Positions 17,908 through 26,001 of a stretch of 64,000 bases of DNA are shown here, piece after piece. The stretch is taken from contig DATCLN010000215.1 in NCBI GenBank assembly GCA_036563895.1, positions 39,392-103,391 of the forward strand, written 5' to 3'. Under the pieces are notes generated by a model. It saw only the letters and a list, made by a program, of their open reading frames with translations, was not told the origin of the DNA and ran no database searches. The stretch's first letter is position 1. Each line of letters begins with the position of its first letter. This stretch comes from ZCTH02-B3 sp036563895 (GTDB lineage Bacteria; Bacillota; Bacilli; Paenibacillales; Paenibacillaceae). The position numbers and the translations under genes were made by a program.

Positions 17908-18831
17908 TCAATCGCTGCGCTCCTTTCCCTTCCGGTTGGCCCGGACGGGATGGCGGACGGCCGCTTCCAGCAACGGCACGTTCCGGACCGCGTCCAGCAC
18001 CTTGTCCCGGTCATGTTCCCGGGCCAGCGCCAGCACGCCGACCCGGCCCGTCCCGAGCTCCAGCTTGGCCATCGGCACAAGGGCGGGTTCCCCTTCGTCC
18101 CGGTAAACCCCCAGGCGCGCCGACAGATCGTACAGGATGGCCTGCCGCTGGCCGGCATGGGCCAGCGTCACCCGGGCATCGTCGTTCTTCGGGGAAAGCA
18201 CGAGGCCGATGCCGGCCCGGCCGATCAGCTCCCGGTCCGCCTCAAGCCCGACGTTCATCATGTAAATGTCGCCGACGTAGACCCCCGCTTCGTCCATGCG
18301 CACCGGCGCGAAGGAAATGTCGGCGATGTCCGCCACCTTCCGGCCGCGCATGAGCAGCCGGGTGGCCGGCAGGATCGTTGCGCCCGCCGCCAGGCCGGCC
18401 CACAAGCCGAGCCAGACGCTGAGCAGGCTGACGAAGAAGGAAGCCAGCATCACCACATAATTGCGGCCTTCGAACACGACGGCGATGCCTTCGATATAGG
18501 AATCGCCGCGGGGGACGAGCTCCTGTCCGTCGATGGCCCTCAGCGTATTGCGCTCCATGTTGCGGACCTCGCGAAACTGCTGCGCGGCCAGCGAGAGAAA
18601 GGTGATGGCCGTGTATTCCTCGGCCATGAGCGCCGGCACCGCCAGCGCGCCCAGGGCGCCGGCGATGAGCCCCAGTGACAAATGGATGAGCCGGCCGTGC
18701 GGGTAAGCCGGGTATTGCCGGTAATCGCTCCGCAGAAGCAAAACCCGGGTGATCACCCCGACGGCTGTGCCCAGCACGACGGCGATCACGTCCTGGTCCG
18801 CCGCCTGCCAAAAGCCTTCCCAATCGTTCAC
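17908..18831 (-). CDS. YIEGIA-domain membrane protein
   Basis: A 307-residue membrane protein with the family motif SYIEGIAVVFEGRNYVVM. Hydrophobic segments lie near 14-30, 46-66, 130-150 and 155-170, followed by a soluble C-terminal half. This family is restricted to spore formers and pairs with the small gene 4 nt downstream. GTG start at 18831 overlaps the yphA stop (GTGA), giving the order yphA - YIEGIA - small subunit - der. A role in sporulation is inferred from distribution and neighbours. Confidence 0.85.
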   Translation of the reverse strand: MNDWEGFWQAADQDVIAVVLGTAVGVITRVLLLRSDYRQYPAYPHGRLIHLSLGLIAGALGALAVPALMAEEYTAITFLSLAAQQFREVRNMERNTLRAIDGQELVPRGDSYIEGIAVVFEGRNYVVMLASFFVSLLSVWLGLWAGLAAGATILPATRLLMRGRKVADIADISFAPVRMDEAGVYVGDIYMMNVGLEADRELIGRAGIGLVLSPKNDDARVTLAHAGQRQAILYDLSARLGVYRDEGEPALVPMAKLELGTGRVGVLALAREHDRDKVLDAVRNVPLLEAAVRHPVRANRKGKERSD

Positions 18832-19436
18832 GCCCGGTCCCCCGCCCTTCCGTCCCGCCGCGCCGCAAGCGGCGGCGCCATTTCCCGCAAGGCCAGCGAC
18901 ACCGCCCGGCAGACGGCAAACGCCAGCCACCACATGTCCGGCAGGTATTCCGGCGAAGGCCACCCCGGCGGCGGAGATCCGAGGCGCATGCCCGCAAGGG
19001 CCGCAGCCGGCAGCACCAGCGAGAGGACCGCCAGCTGCTCCCGCGCCGTGCGGAGCGTCAGGGCGGTGACGGCGCCCAGCAGCACGGGAACGCTCCGCTC
19101 GGGCCCGACGGCCAGCGGCCCGTCCAGCCAGACCGCCGGATTTGTCGCCACGAGCAGCACGGCGGCGCCCAGCGCCGCGGCCGCCCAGACGGCAAGCCTG
19201 CCGGGACCGGCGGCGCGATAAGCAAGGAAGGCAACCGCCGGCAGCGCCGCGGCCGCCATGGCCGTGCGGCTTCCCGGCGGAAGGAGGAAGCCGGCCAGCC
19301 ATCCGGCGGGCCACAGGGCGAAAAACAGCGCCACCGCGCGGGGAGGCAGGTCGCTGGCCAGCTCTTGGCGCCAGCCGCTCCACCACAGCACAAGCGCGGC
19401 AAGCCACAGCAGGGCCGCCCCGTATCCGGCACTCAT
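18828..19436 (-). CDS. YphA family membrane protein
   Basis: A 202-residue multi-spanning membrane protein with about six hydrophobic stretches and an Arg-rich C-terminus. Place and topology fit B. subtilis YphA, which lies between der and the S1 protein gene; function unknown. The ATG at 19436 is preceded by GGGGGG at a fair distance. The same frame stays open 94 codons further upstream through a 36-nt tandem repeat (RRxPDGRQ-like peptides); that extension has no membrane or family character and is probably not translated. Confidence 0.75.
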   Translation of the reverse strand: MSAGYGAALLWLAALVLWWSGWRQELASDLPPRAVALFFALWPAGWLAGFLLPPGSRTAMAAAALPAVAFLAYRAAGPGRLAVWAAAALGAAVLLVATNPAVWLDGPLAVGPERSVPVLLGAVTALTLRTAREQLAVLSLVLPAAALAGMRLGSPPPGWPSPEYLPDMWWLAFAVCRAVSLALREMAPPLAARRDGRAGDRA

Positions 19437-19438
19437 GG

Positions 19439-19654
19439 GAGGAAGCCCCCCGGCCGGCTTCCGCCGGCCAAGCCCCGCGCATCTCCCGCCCGGCACCCGC
19501 CGGCCGTTCCATGCCTGCCTTTGGTCCGGCACTCGACGGTCATGTCCTGCTTGTCTTCCGTCCGGCATTCGCCGGTTATCCCATGCCTGCCTTCCATCCG
19601 GCATCCGCCGGTCATGCCATGCGCACCTCCCGCCCCGCATCTGACGGTAGTATG
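19439..19654. repeat. degenerate 36-nt tandem repeat, six copies
   Basis: Six imperfect 36-nt units begin at 19439, 19475, 19511, 19547, 19583 and 19619. The shared core is TCCGGCATCCGCCGGT-like, itself a short palindrome (CCGGC...GCCGG). The block lies between the terminator of the S1 gene and yphA. No spacer variation of CRISPR type is present, as the units abut. Confidence 0.8.
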
Positions 19655-19672
19655 CGCAGGAAGCGGCGAAAC

Positions 19673-19700
19673 GAAAAAAGGCAGCCGTACGACTGCCTTT
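19673..19700 (-). terminator. terminator of the S1 protein gene
   Basis: AAGGCAG (19699-19693) pairs with CTGCCTT (19685-19679), extended by TCG/CGG, then TTTTTTCG on the minus strand; about 37 nt after the S1 gene stop. Confidence 0.85.
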
Positions 19701-19736
19701 CGGGCAAACCCGCGCCACAGGAAACGCAGGGCCGGT

Positions 19737-20933
19737 TCATTTCAGCTTGCTGAGCTGATCGCCGAATCTCTCGCCAAGGGTGAAGCTCATGCCTTCCGGC
19801 TGCGGCAGCTCCTCCTTCTGCCGCTGGCCGCGCTCGGGCCGCGGCGGCGCTTCCTCGGCTTCCTTGATGGACAGGGAAGCTCGCTTCTCGGCGGGGTTGA
19901 AGTCCAGGATCTTGACCTTGACCTCCTGCCCTTCCTTCAGCACCTCATGGGGCGTGCCGATGTGCCGGTGCGCGATTTGCGAGATGTGCACCAGGCCTTC
20001 CACGCCGGGGGCAAGCTCCACGAACGCGCCGAAGCTGACCAGCCGCTTCACCGTGCCGGTCACGATGTCCCCCCCGCGGAACTTGCCGGCCGCCGTTTCC
20101 CAGGGTCCCGGCAGCGTCGCCTTGATGCTCAGGCTGATCTTGCCGATGGACGGATCGACTTTCAGCACCTTGACCTTCACTTTCTGCCCCTCGGACACCA
20201 CGTCCGCCGGATGGACGACGTGATGCCAGGCCATTTCGGAGACGTGCACCAGGCCGTCGATGCCGCCGATGTCCACGAAGGCGCCGAACGGCGTGAGCCG
20301 CTGCACGGTGCCTTCGATCACCTGGCCGGGCTCAAGCGAGGACATGATGCGCTCTTTCAGTTCCTCGTATTCCTGGTCCAGCACGTCCTTCTGCGAAAGG
20401 ATCACCTTGTTGGCGGAACGGTCGAGCTCGCGGATCTTGACGCGCAGCTTCTTCCCCTTGTAGCCGGAGAAATCCTCGACGTAATGCCGCTCCACCATCG
20501 AGGCGGGAATGAAGCCGCGGACCCCGACATCGACCACGAGCCCCCCCTTGACCACGTCGGCGACGGTGACCTCGAACACTTCGCCCCGCTCGAATTTCCC
20601 CTGCAGATCGTCCCACGCCCGGGCGCTGTCCGCCAGGCGCTTGGACAGGATGAGACGTTCCTTTTCGTCGTCGATGCTGAGGACCTTCGCCTCCACCTCC
20701 TGCCCGACCTGCACCGCGTCCGCCGCGTTCTCGATGTACACCGCGGACAATTCCCGAAGCGGGATGACGCCGTCATATTTATAACCCAGGCTCACGAAAG
20801 CCTGATTGTCTTCGATCTTTACGATGGTGCCTCTTACCGTATCCCCCTTTTTCAAAGACACCACCTGTTCCATCGCGTCCTGGCTGACCGTTTCTGCGGC
20901 CGGCGCTTCCTGAGTCTTGATCTCGTCGGTCAT
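19737..20933 (-). CDS. ypfD: S1 domain RNA-binding protein (YpfD / RpsA-like)
   Basis: RNA-binding protein with four S1 domains: about 27-100, 110-185, 199-270 and 285-360, each with the GxV/GFIP or FGAFVDI patterns (SLGYKYDGVIP, DVGVRGFIPASM, RLTPFGAFVDIGG, RLVSFGAFVELAPG). At 398 residues it is the short Bacillota form of ribosomal protein S1 homologues. ATG with GAGGAGG nine bases upstream. Order cmk, plsC, S1 gene is that of B. subtilis, with plsC added. Confidence 0.93.
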   Translation of the reverse strand: MTDEIKTQEAPAAETVSQDAMEQVVSLKKGDTVRGTIVKIEDNQAFVSLGYKYDGVIPLRELSAVYIENAADAVQVGQEVEAKVLSIDDEKERLILSKRLADSARAWDDLQGKFERGEVFEVTVADVVKGGLVVDVGVRGFIPASMVERHYVEDFSGYKGKKLRVKIRELDRSANKVILSQKDVLDQEYEELKERIMSSLEPGQVIEGTVQRLTPFGAFVDIGGIDGLVHVSEMAWHHVVHPADVVSEGQKVKVKVLKVDPSIGKISLSIKATLPGPWETAAGKFRGGDIVTGTVKRLVSFGAFVELAPGVEGLVHISQIAHRHIGTPHEVLKEGQEVKVKILDFNPAEKRASLSIKEAEEAPPRPERGQRQKEELPQPEGMSFTLGERFGDQLSKLK

Positions 20934-20972
20934 GAAAAATACCTCCTCAGTTCTACCCCTGCATTGACGTTA

Positions 20973-21002
20973 TTTAAACCCGCGGCCGGCGCGGCGTTTA
21001 AA
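20973..21002. repeat. hairpin between plsC and the S1 gene
   Basis: TTTAAAC (7 bp) and CCGCG (5 bp) arms form a near-perfect stem with a 5-nt loop: TTTAAAC at 20973-20979 pairs with GTTTAAA at 20996-21002. It lies in the 72-nt gap ahead of the S1 gene ribosome site, with no T-run, so a leader hairpin or processing site is as likely as a terminator. Confidence 0.6.
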
Positions 21003-21005
21003 CCT

Positions 21006-21608
21006 TTACGCTTCCCTGACCATGGCCTGGGGCCGGCCCGAAGACGGTCTGCCGGTCTCCAGCATCTCGCGGATGCAGTCCATGATCGCCTTGGTGGCCA
21101 GTTCCGCGTCACCGCCGTAGGGCGAAAGGTCCAGCGGTTCCCCGTAGACGACGATCATCTTGGAGAAGGGACGGTAATCGCCGATCAGGGCGACCGGCAC
21201 CACCGCGGCCCCCGCCCGCAGCGCGATGGCCACCGCGCCGCGCTTGCCTTCGCCCAGCGTGCGGTTGCGCGTTCCCTCGGGGAAAACACCCAGAACGTTG
21301 CCGTTCCGGAGGATGTCCAGCGCGGTGCGGAGCGTCTCCTTGGTGACCCCTCCGCGTCTTACCGGAAACGCGCCGAAATACCGGATGATCCGGCGCAGGA
21401 CCGGAACCCGGAACAGTTCTTCCTTGGCCATGTAATACACTTTCCGGTTCAGCCAGGCGGCCAGCGAAACGGGATCCTGCAGGTTTTTGTGATTGCTGCA
21501 CAGCACCACGGGCCCTTCGGCGGGCACGTTGGACGCGCCCCGCGGTTCCATGCGGTACAGCGCCTTCAGCAGGGCCCGCGCGATGATCCGGCAAATGCGG
21601 TATACCAT
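21006..21608 (-). CDS. plsC: 1-acyl-sn-glycerol-3-phosphate acyltransferase
   Basis: Makes phosphatidic acid from lysophosphatidic acid at the membrane. The 200-residue protein has the catalytic NHxxxxD motif (NHKNLQD, 39-45), the FPEGTRNR motif near 110-117 and a short N-terminal hydrophobic stretch. ATG start 3 nt after the cmk stop, so the two are co-translated. The position between cmk and the S1 gene is common in Bacillota. Confidence 0.94.
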   Translation of the reverse strand: MVYRICRIIARALLKALYRMEPRGASNVPAEGPVVLCSNHKNLQDPVSLAAWLNRKVYYMAKEELFRVPVLRRIIRYFGAFPVRRGGVTKETLRTALDILRNGNVLGVFPEGTRNRTLGEGKRGAVAIALRAGAAVVPVALIGDYRPFSKMIVVYGEPLDLSPYGGDAELATKAIMDCIREMLETGRPSSGRPQAMVREA

Positions 21609-21611
21609 AAT

Positions 21612-22316
21612 TTACTTCTCCTTCTCCGAAAAGGTTCTTGCCGCCTCCCGGCTCCATTCGACGATCCGGGCGACGACCTCGTCGACGCCCATGCCCGTCG
21701 TGTCGAGAAACCTGGCATCCGGCGCGCGGAGAAGGGGAGCAAACTCCCGTTCTTCATCCAGGCGGTCCCTTTCCGCCATTTCGCGTTCCAGCTGCTCGAG
21801 GGACACGCCCGCACCCCCGCCCAGCTGCCGGTACCGCCTAAGCGCCCGCTCCCGGGGCGACGCGGTCAGGAACACTTTCAGTTCCGCGTCCGGCAGCACG
21901 TGGGTGCCGATGTCCCTGCCGTCCATGACCACTCCCTTGCCTTTGGCCATGGCCCGCTGCAGCTCGGCCATCCTTTTGCGGACGGACCCGATGCCGGCGA
22001 CGCGGGCGACGGCCCGGTTGACTTCGTGCGTCCGCAACCGGTCGGTCACGTCGCGGCCGTCGACCAGCACCCGCTGCCCGTCGGGCCCCGGAATCAGCTC
22101 GATATGAAGGCGCTGGACCAGCCGCTCGATCGCCTCCTCATCCTCGGGCGACAGGCCGGCTTCCAGCGCCATCAGGGTTACGGCGCGATACATGGCTCCC
22201 GTGTCCACATACACGTACCGGAGAGCGTTTGCCACGAGCCGGGCGACCGTGCTTTTGCCCGCCCCGGCGGGCCCGTCGATGGCGATGTTGATTCGGTACG
22301 TCCCAGGAGCGTCCAT
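21612..22316 (-). CDS. cmk: cytidylate kinase
   Basis: Phosphorylates CMP and dCMP. The P-loop GPAGAGKST lies near 12-20, YVDTGAMYRAVTL follows, and DGRDIGTHVLPDA carries the CMP site. From the ATG at 22316 the protein has 234 residues, typical. The start is uncertain: TTG at 22319 sits better from GGGAGG, and an upstream ATG at 22361 adds 15 unlike residues. Ordered ypfB - cmk - plsC - S1 gene. Confidence 0.95.
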   Translation of the reverse strand: MDAPGTYRINIAIDGPAGAGKSTVARLVANALRYVYVDTGAMYRAVTLMALEAGLSPEDEEAIERLVQRLHIELIPGPDGQRVLVDGRDVTDRLRTHEVNRAVARVAGIGSVRKRMAELQRAMAKGKGVVMDGRDIGTHVLPDAELKVFLTASPRERALRRYRQLGGGAGVSLEQLEREMAERDRLDEEREFAPLLRAPDARFLDTTGMGVDEVVARIVEWSREAARTFSEKEK

Positions 22317-22458
22317 CAAAGGGGCAATGTCCTCCCGATCAACCGCGCAGGCAATGGACATCCCGCGCGAAGAATGAGGAAATTATACCATACCGCCTGT
22401 GCGGATGCAAAAACCGAAAACCCGCACGGACCGCAACTGCCGGGCGTTTGTGCCGCAT

Positions 22459-22707
22459 TCAGAGGATGTCCGCGGCCGGCACTCCCTCCCGCGTCTCCTC
22501 CTCCACCAGCCAGACCCGAAGCTCCGGAACCCGGAGCAGGGCCTGAAACAGCGCGAGCAGTACGGCCAGGACGACGATCCAGCGGATGAGCCGCCGCTCG
22601 ATCCCGCCGGACCAGCGAAGGAACGCGTCCCGGTACCTGCGCGCGTCACGGCCGTCCGCGCCCGGATTTGCGCGCGGCCCGTCCCGGTGATTCCCGGTTG
22701 GCTTCAT
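22459..22707 (-). CDS. YpfB-like small membrane protein (DUF5359 type)
   Basis: An 82-residue protein: polar Arg-rich N-terminus (1-45), one membrane segment (about 45-62, RWIVVLAVLLALFQALL) and a short acidic tail. Size, topology and place between ypeB and cmk match YpfB of B. subtilis; function unknown. The ATG at 22707 has AAGGA nine bases upstream, but it also overlaps a TATAAT, see the promoter entry, so transcripts from that promoter would begin inside the gene. Confidence 0.65.
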   Translation of the reverse strand: MKPTGNHRDGPRANPGADGRDARRYRDAFLRWSGGIERRLIRWIVVLAVLLALFQALLRVPELRVWLVEEETREGVPAADIL

Positions 22708-22714
22708 TATACCA
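22706..22714 (-). promoter_or_regulatory. extended -10 promoter overlapping the ypfB start
   Basis: TGGTATAAT (22714-22706) on the minus strand is a perfect extended -10, and its last bases are the ATG of ypfB. It would start RNA near 22700 and may mainly serve cmk, plsC and beyond. Confidence 0.5.
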
Positions 22715-22768
22715 TGTCCTTCCCCAATTTGGCATTGAAACCTATGGAAAAAATAGAGAATCGGCAGC

Positions 22769-22793
22769 AAAAAAGCCGGCGTCATCCGCCGGC
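22769..22793 (-). terminator. terminator of ypeB
   Basis: GCCGGCG (22793-22787) and CGCCGGC (22781-22775) form a perfect 7-bp stem around the ypeB stop codon, followed by TTTTTT. Confidence 0.85.
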
Positions 22794-24161
22794 CGTCCCT
22801 TCCTGCCTGTCCGGAAGCCGTTCCACCGATTCTTCGACCCCCGTCTCGGCGTTCATGAAGATGCGGTACGTCGAACCGTTTATCCGCCCGGTAAACACGT
22901 GACAGAGGACCGGCTCGTGCACGTCGTTTTCGATGACGCCCATGTGGTGTTCCTCCAGCCGGAAGCCGCCGTTCAGGCCGCGCCTGGCCTCGTCCGCTCC
23001 GATCCTCGCCGGGCGGGCGGCCACCTCCTTCGCCTCCGCGGGCGCGAACACGTGATCCGCCGCCTGGAGGCCGACAATTTCCCCGTTATCCAGCGCCACC
23101 CGCACGGTGATCTTGTCGGGGTAGATGCGCACGCCGTTCTCCTCGGCCGAAAACGCGAAGGACGCCACCCGCCCGTATCGGTCCGCCGAAACCGGCGTCA
23201 TCCCGTCCAGCCCCGTCCGTTCCAGGAAGCGGGCCGCCGCCTCCTGCGCTTCCCGCATCCCGATCCGCGGCTCGCCCGGCTCGCGCAGCCGGACATAGCG
23301 CAGCAGGTGTCCGCCTTTCCGCGTGAAATCGAGCCGGATCTCCGTGCCGTCCCCGCCGTCCGCCGTGACGGCGAATCCGGGAAGTTCCGTCCCGGTACCG
23401 TATTCCTCGACCCGCATCCCGCCGCCGGCAAGCCGCCCGAGTCCGGCCTTCCGAAGAAATTCCCGCGCCTTCGCTTCCGCTTCCTCCGCGGTGACGGGCA
23501 TCCCTTCCAGGTCGTTCTCCGAGCGCTTCCGCTCCGCGGTGAGCACGGACGGGCTCCAGTTGCCGTCAGGATAGGACCCGGCCTTCCGGTCCAGGGTGCG
23601 GAAGCCGTCAATGATGGCGCTGTCGTAGGGCTCCCTTTCCGTGGCCAGAGCGACCTCCACGTCCATCCACCGCAGCCGCTGACGGATCACGTCGTTCTGC
23701 AGCCGGTCCAGCTCGCCGCCGATTTCCTCTGATGCTTGGTACAGGGACTTGAGCGCCTTGATCTCCTCTTCCGTCAGCGGCTGTTTTTTCAAATCCCGCA
23801 CGGCTGTATGGTAGGCGAAATCGGACAGCCGCGCCAGGAATTGCTCGGCCTTGTTCAGCGGCATCATGGCCAGCGGGAGCTGGCTGATGTCGCTTTGCGC
23901 CTCGCTGGTGAGCCGCCAGACGTTGATGAGGCCTTTGCGGTGCATCCCGTCCGATTTTTCGGAAACGGCCAGCGTGCGCCCGAGCTCCTCGTGCAGGCGG
24001 TTCATCCGCTGCGTCAGGTCGTGGAACGCCCGCTGGTACGTGTTTTCCGCCTTGATCAGAATCGCGTTTTTTTCCTGGTGTTCCTGGTATCCCCAAACAA
24101 TCGCTCCCGCAAACAGAAATGCGAAAACCGGAAAAAACACCCGGCTCAAACGTCCGTACAT
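22782..24161 (-). CDS. ypeB: spore germination protein YpeB
   Basis: Inner-spore-membrane protein that stabilises and localises the cortex-lytic enzyme SleB. The 459-residue protein has one N-terminal membrane anchor (about 8-26), a helical region, and C-terminal PepSY-like repeats. ATG with AAAGGAGCCGG upstream. In B. subtilis sleB lies immediately upstream; here that place holds a 52-residue zinc-ribbon protein and prsW, so SleB must be encoded elsewhere or be missing. Confidence 0.92.
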   Translation of the reverse strand: MYGRLSRVFFPVFAFLFAGAIVWGYQEHQEKNAILIKAENTYQRAFHDLTQRMNRLHEELGRTLAVSEKSDGMHRKGLINVWRLTSEAQSDISQLPLAMMPLNKAEQFLARLSDFAYHTAVRDLKKQPLTEEEIKALKSLYQASEEIGGELDRLQNDVIRQRLRWMDVEVALATEREPYDSAIIDGFRTLDRKAGSYPDGNWSPSVLTAERKRSENDLEGMPVTAEEAEAKAREFLRKAGLGRLAGGGMRVEEYGTGTELPGFAVTADGGDGTEIRLDFTRKGGHLLRYVRLREPGEPRIGMREAQEAAARFLERTGLDGMTPVSADRYGRVASFAFSAEENGVRIYPDKITVRVALDNGEIVGLQAADHVFAPAEAKEVAARPARIGADEARRGLNGGFRLEEHHMGVIENDVHEPVLCHVFTGRINGSTYRIFMNAETGVEESVERLPDRQEGTAGG

Positions 24162-24226
24162 GACACGCCGGCTCCTTTCGCCCCGTTGGCCTTTTTTGCC
24201 GTTAGTTTGGGAGAAAGAAGCCGGCT

Positions 24227-24385
24227 TTATGCGTCTTCCACCTGGATGTCAAAGTCTTCGGTGTTGTCGCAAAGGCACATTTTGAATCCGGTTTCGATGC
24301 GATCCTTTTCCTTTCGGCCGCGCAGCACGAATCTCTCGCCGCATCGCCTGCAGCGGATGGTCACTTTCACCCGTCGGCCGGCCAT
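24227..24385 (-). CDS. small zinc-ribbon-like protein, 52 residues
   Basis: Short gene below 60 codons. The product begins MAGRRVKVTIRCRRCGERF and ends DFDIQVEDA; cysteines at 11, 14 (CxxC), 37 and 39 (CxC) could bind one zinc. ATG preceded by GAGGGGGACACC. Lies between prsW and ypeB on the same strand. No function is known; RNA or protein binding is a guess from the basic first half. The conserved cysteine layout and ribosome site are the reasons to call it real. Confidence 0.65.
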   Translation of the reverse strand: MAGRRVKVTIRCRRCGERFVLRGRKEKDRIETGFKMCLCDNTEDFDIQVEDA

Positions 24386-24435
24386 CGGTGTCCCCCTCGC
24401 GCTCGTATCCTTTATCCGCAGTATGTCCCGCCCCC

Positions 24436-25137
24436 TCAGGAATTAACCTCTTCCTCGCGCTTTAGCAGGCGAAACGGCGAAACGGCGTGGGCGCGGTGCA
24501 CGAAGCGGATGCCGCCGACCCACAGGAGAAACATGAACGGCACGACGAGCCACACCATCGAAGCGGAAAATACGGCAAGGGTCAGGTAGTCGTAAATTCC
24601 ATGCGCAAGCAGGGGGACAAGAAAGGCCAGCGCGACGTGGAGCCGGACGGCCCGGCCCTTCGCGAATTTGGCCTTGCCGAGGAAAAATCCCATGAACACG
24701 CCGAACAGGGCATGTCCCGACACGGGCAGCAGGGCGCGCCAAAGGAGCACGCCGATGCCCGCCGGCTGCACCAGCAGGGCGTAGAGAAGATTCTCCACCG
24801 TGGCGAAGCCGAGGGAGACCGCCGTGGCGTAGACGATGCCGTCGTAGGGCTCGTCGAAATGGGTATGAAGAAAAATGATATGGTAGAGCACGAACCATTT
24901 GAAAAATTCCTCGACACCCGCGGAGGTGCCAAAGGAAAACACCAGGTCTGAATCGCCAAGCCACAGGGTGACGGCCCTCTGCACGATCATCACGGGGATC
25001 ACCAGCAGGCCGCCGATCAGGAACATTTTGGCCACCATCGGCAAGGGCTCGGCGTCATACCGGTCGCTCAGATAAAAATAGGCAAGCAGGGCGATGCCCG
25101 GCGCCACGGCCGCGGCCAGCATGGCCAAAAGCTCCAA
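24436..25137 (-). CDS. prsW: intramembrane protease PrsW
   Basis: Glutamic-type membrane protease; in B. subtilis it starts site-1 cleavage of the anti-sigma factor RsiW. The 233-residue protein has about eight membrane segments and the family motifs GVEEFFKW (the EExxxK site), FATVENLLYA, SGHALFGVFMG and HGIYDYL. TTG start with GGGGAAGGGGA upstream. Neighbour of the ypeB region as in B. subtilis, without sleB between. An ECF sigma/anti-sigma pair at 59-60.7 kb is one conceivable target, not shown. Confidence 0.92.
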   Translation of the reverse strand: MELLAMLAAAVAPGIALLAYFYLSDRYDAEPLPMVAKMFLIGGLLVIPVMIVQRAVTLWLGDSDLVFSFGTSAGVEEFFKWFVLYHIIFLHTHFDEPYDGIVYATAVSLGFATVENLLYALLVQPAGIGVLLWRALLPVSGHALFGVFMGFFLGKAKFAKGRAVRLHVALAFLVPLLAHGIYDYLTLAVFSASMVWLVVPFMFLLWVGGIRFVHRAHAVSPFRLLKREEEVNS

Positions 25138-25164
25138 CGTCCGTTCCCCTTCCCCGCCGGTTTG

Positions 25165-25764
25165 TCAGGAGAAGTGCCGGGCGAGCACGCCGACGGCGCC
25201 TTCCGCAATGACCGTTTGCCCGTATTCGTCCAGCATCGCCTTCGTCAGCGTCACGGCCTCGCCGTATTCCGCCAGCACCGCGACGGCGTTGTGGCAGACA
25301 TCCGGCGGCAGATCCGCCGGTTCAAAGCGCAAAATCCAGGCATCGCGGTAGCGGTACAGGCGTCCCTTCCGCGTGAGGCGGATCAGGCGGCGCGCCGCTG
25401 CGATGGCGTCTTCGATGTCGGAAAACCGGTAGGTGACCGCGTCGCTTTGCTCCAGGGATACTTCGATTTCGAACATTTCTTCGTCCAATTCGTCGTCCAC
25501 GGCGGAATCGGCGTCTGCGCCGATTTTGCCGCGGGTGACCACTACGACCATCCCCTGGGCAGGCATGGCGAACACCTCGACCGCCAGCGGACCGGTGGCG
25601 TCGAAACCGAGCTCGTTGTAGGCCTGGTCCATCATTTCGCTGAAGAGTTCGTGAACCTTGGGAATTTCCCGCCAAAGGTCCTCTTTCTGGATCCCGCGCT
25701 CCGACAGATCGTCGAAGGTAAGGAAGATGCGGATTTTGTCGTTGCCGAGCCGTTCCATCCTCAT
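25165..25764 (-). CDS. mecA: adaptor protein MecA
   Basis: Adaptor that delivers substrates such as ComK to ClpC. The 199-residue protein has the N-terminal substrate domain (MRMERLGNDKIRIFLTFDDL) and the C-terminal ClpC-binding domain, joined by an acidic linker near 95-110. The ATG at 25764 follows GAGGAGG by nine bases; an upstream frame extension is unlike the family. Could equally be the paralogue YpbH; the copy number elsewhere is unknown. Confidence 0.85.
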   Translation of the reverse strand: MRMERLGNDKIRIFLTFDDLSERGIQKEDLWREIPKVHELFSEMMDQAYNELGFDATGPLAVEVFAMPAQGMVVVVTRGKIGADADSAVDDELDEEMFEIEVSLEQSDAVTYRFSDIEDAIAAARRLIRLTRKGRLYRYRDAWILRFEPADLPPDVCHNAVAVLAEYGEAVTLTKAMLDEYGQTVIAEGAVGVLARHFS

Positions 25765-25932
25765 GACTGGGATCCTCCTCCGGCGCGTCGGGTGATACAG
25801 CGTATGAAGCGCAACACGCAAGGTGCGTCCGCGGAACTGGCCCTCGCGCTTTTATTTTACCATGTTATCACTTCCGGTCGCGAAATGCACTAGTAAAATT
25901 GTACGAGCCCCGGGGGAAAGCGACGGGCGCGG

Positions 25933-25975
25933 AAAAAAGGCGCCCATTCCCCTGTTGGGCCGGGGAGCGGACGCC
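25933..25975 (-). terminator. terminator of the small membrane gene
   Basis: GGCGTCC (25975-25969) pairs with GGGCGCC (25945-25939), and inner CTCCCC/GGGGAAT extend the stem; TTTTTT follows on the minus strand. Confidence 0.8.
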
Positions 25976-26001
25976 TCTTTCGGCGGACGGACAGCCGTCC
26001 G

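Noticed and set aside
19439..19654. CRISPR array
   Set aside because: Units abut with no unique spacers, diverge from each other, and no cas genes are near.
19437..19718. N-terminal extension of YphA through the repeat
   Set aside because: The extension is Arg-rich repeat peptide placed before a membrane protein start with its own ATG; kept only as a possibility under findings.
19365..22589. A 1074-codon plus-strand open frame
   Set aside because: It runs antisense over yphA, S1, plsC and cmk, is rich in His, Arg and Pro, and has no ribosome site; a product of high GC at third positions of the opposite genes.
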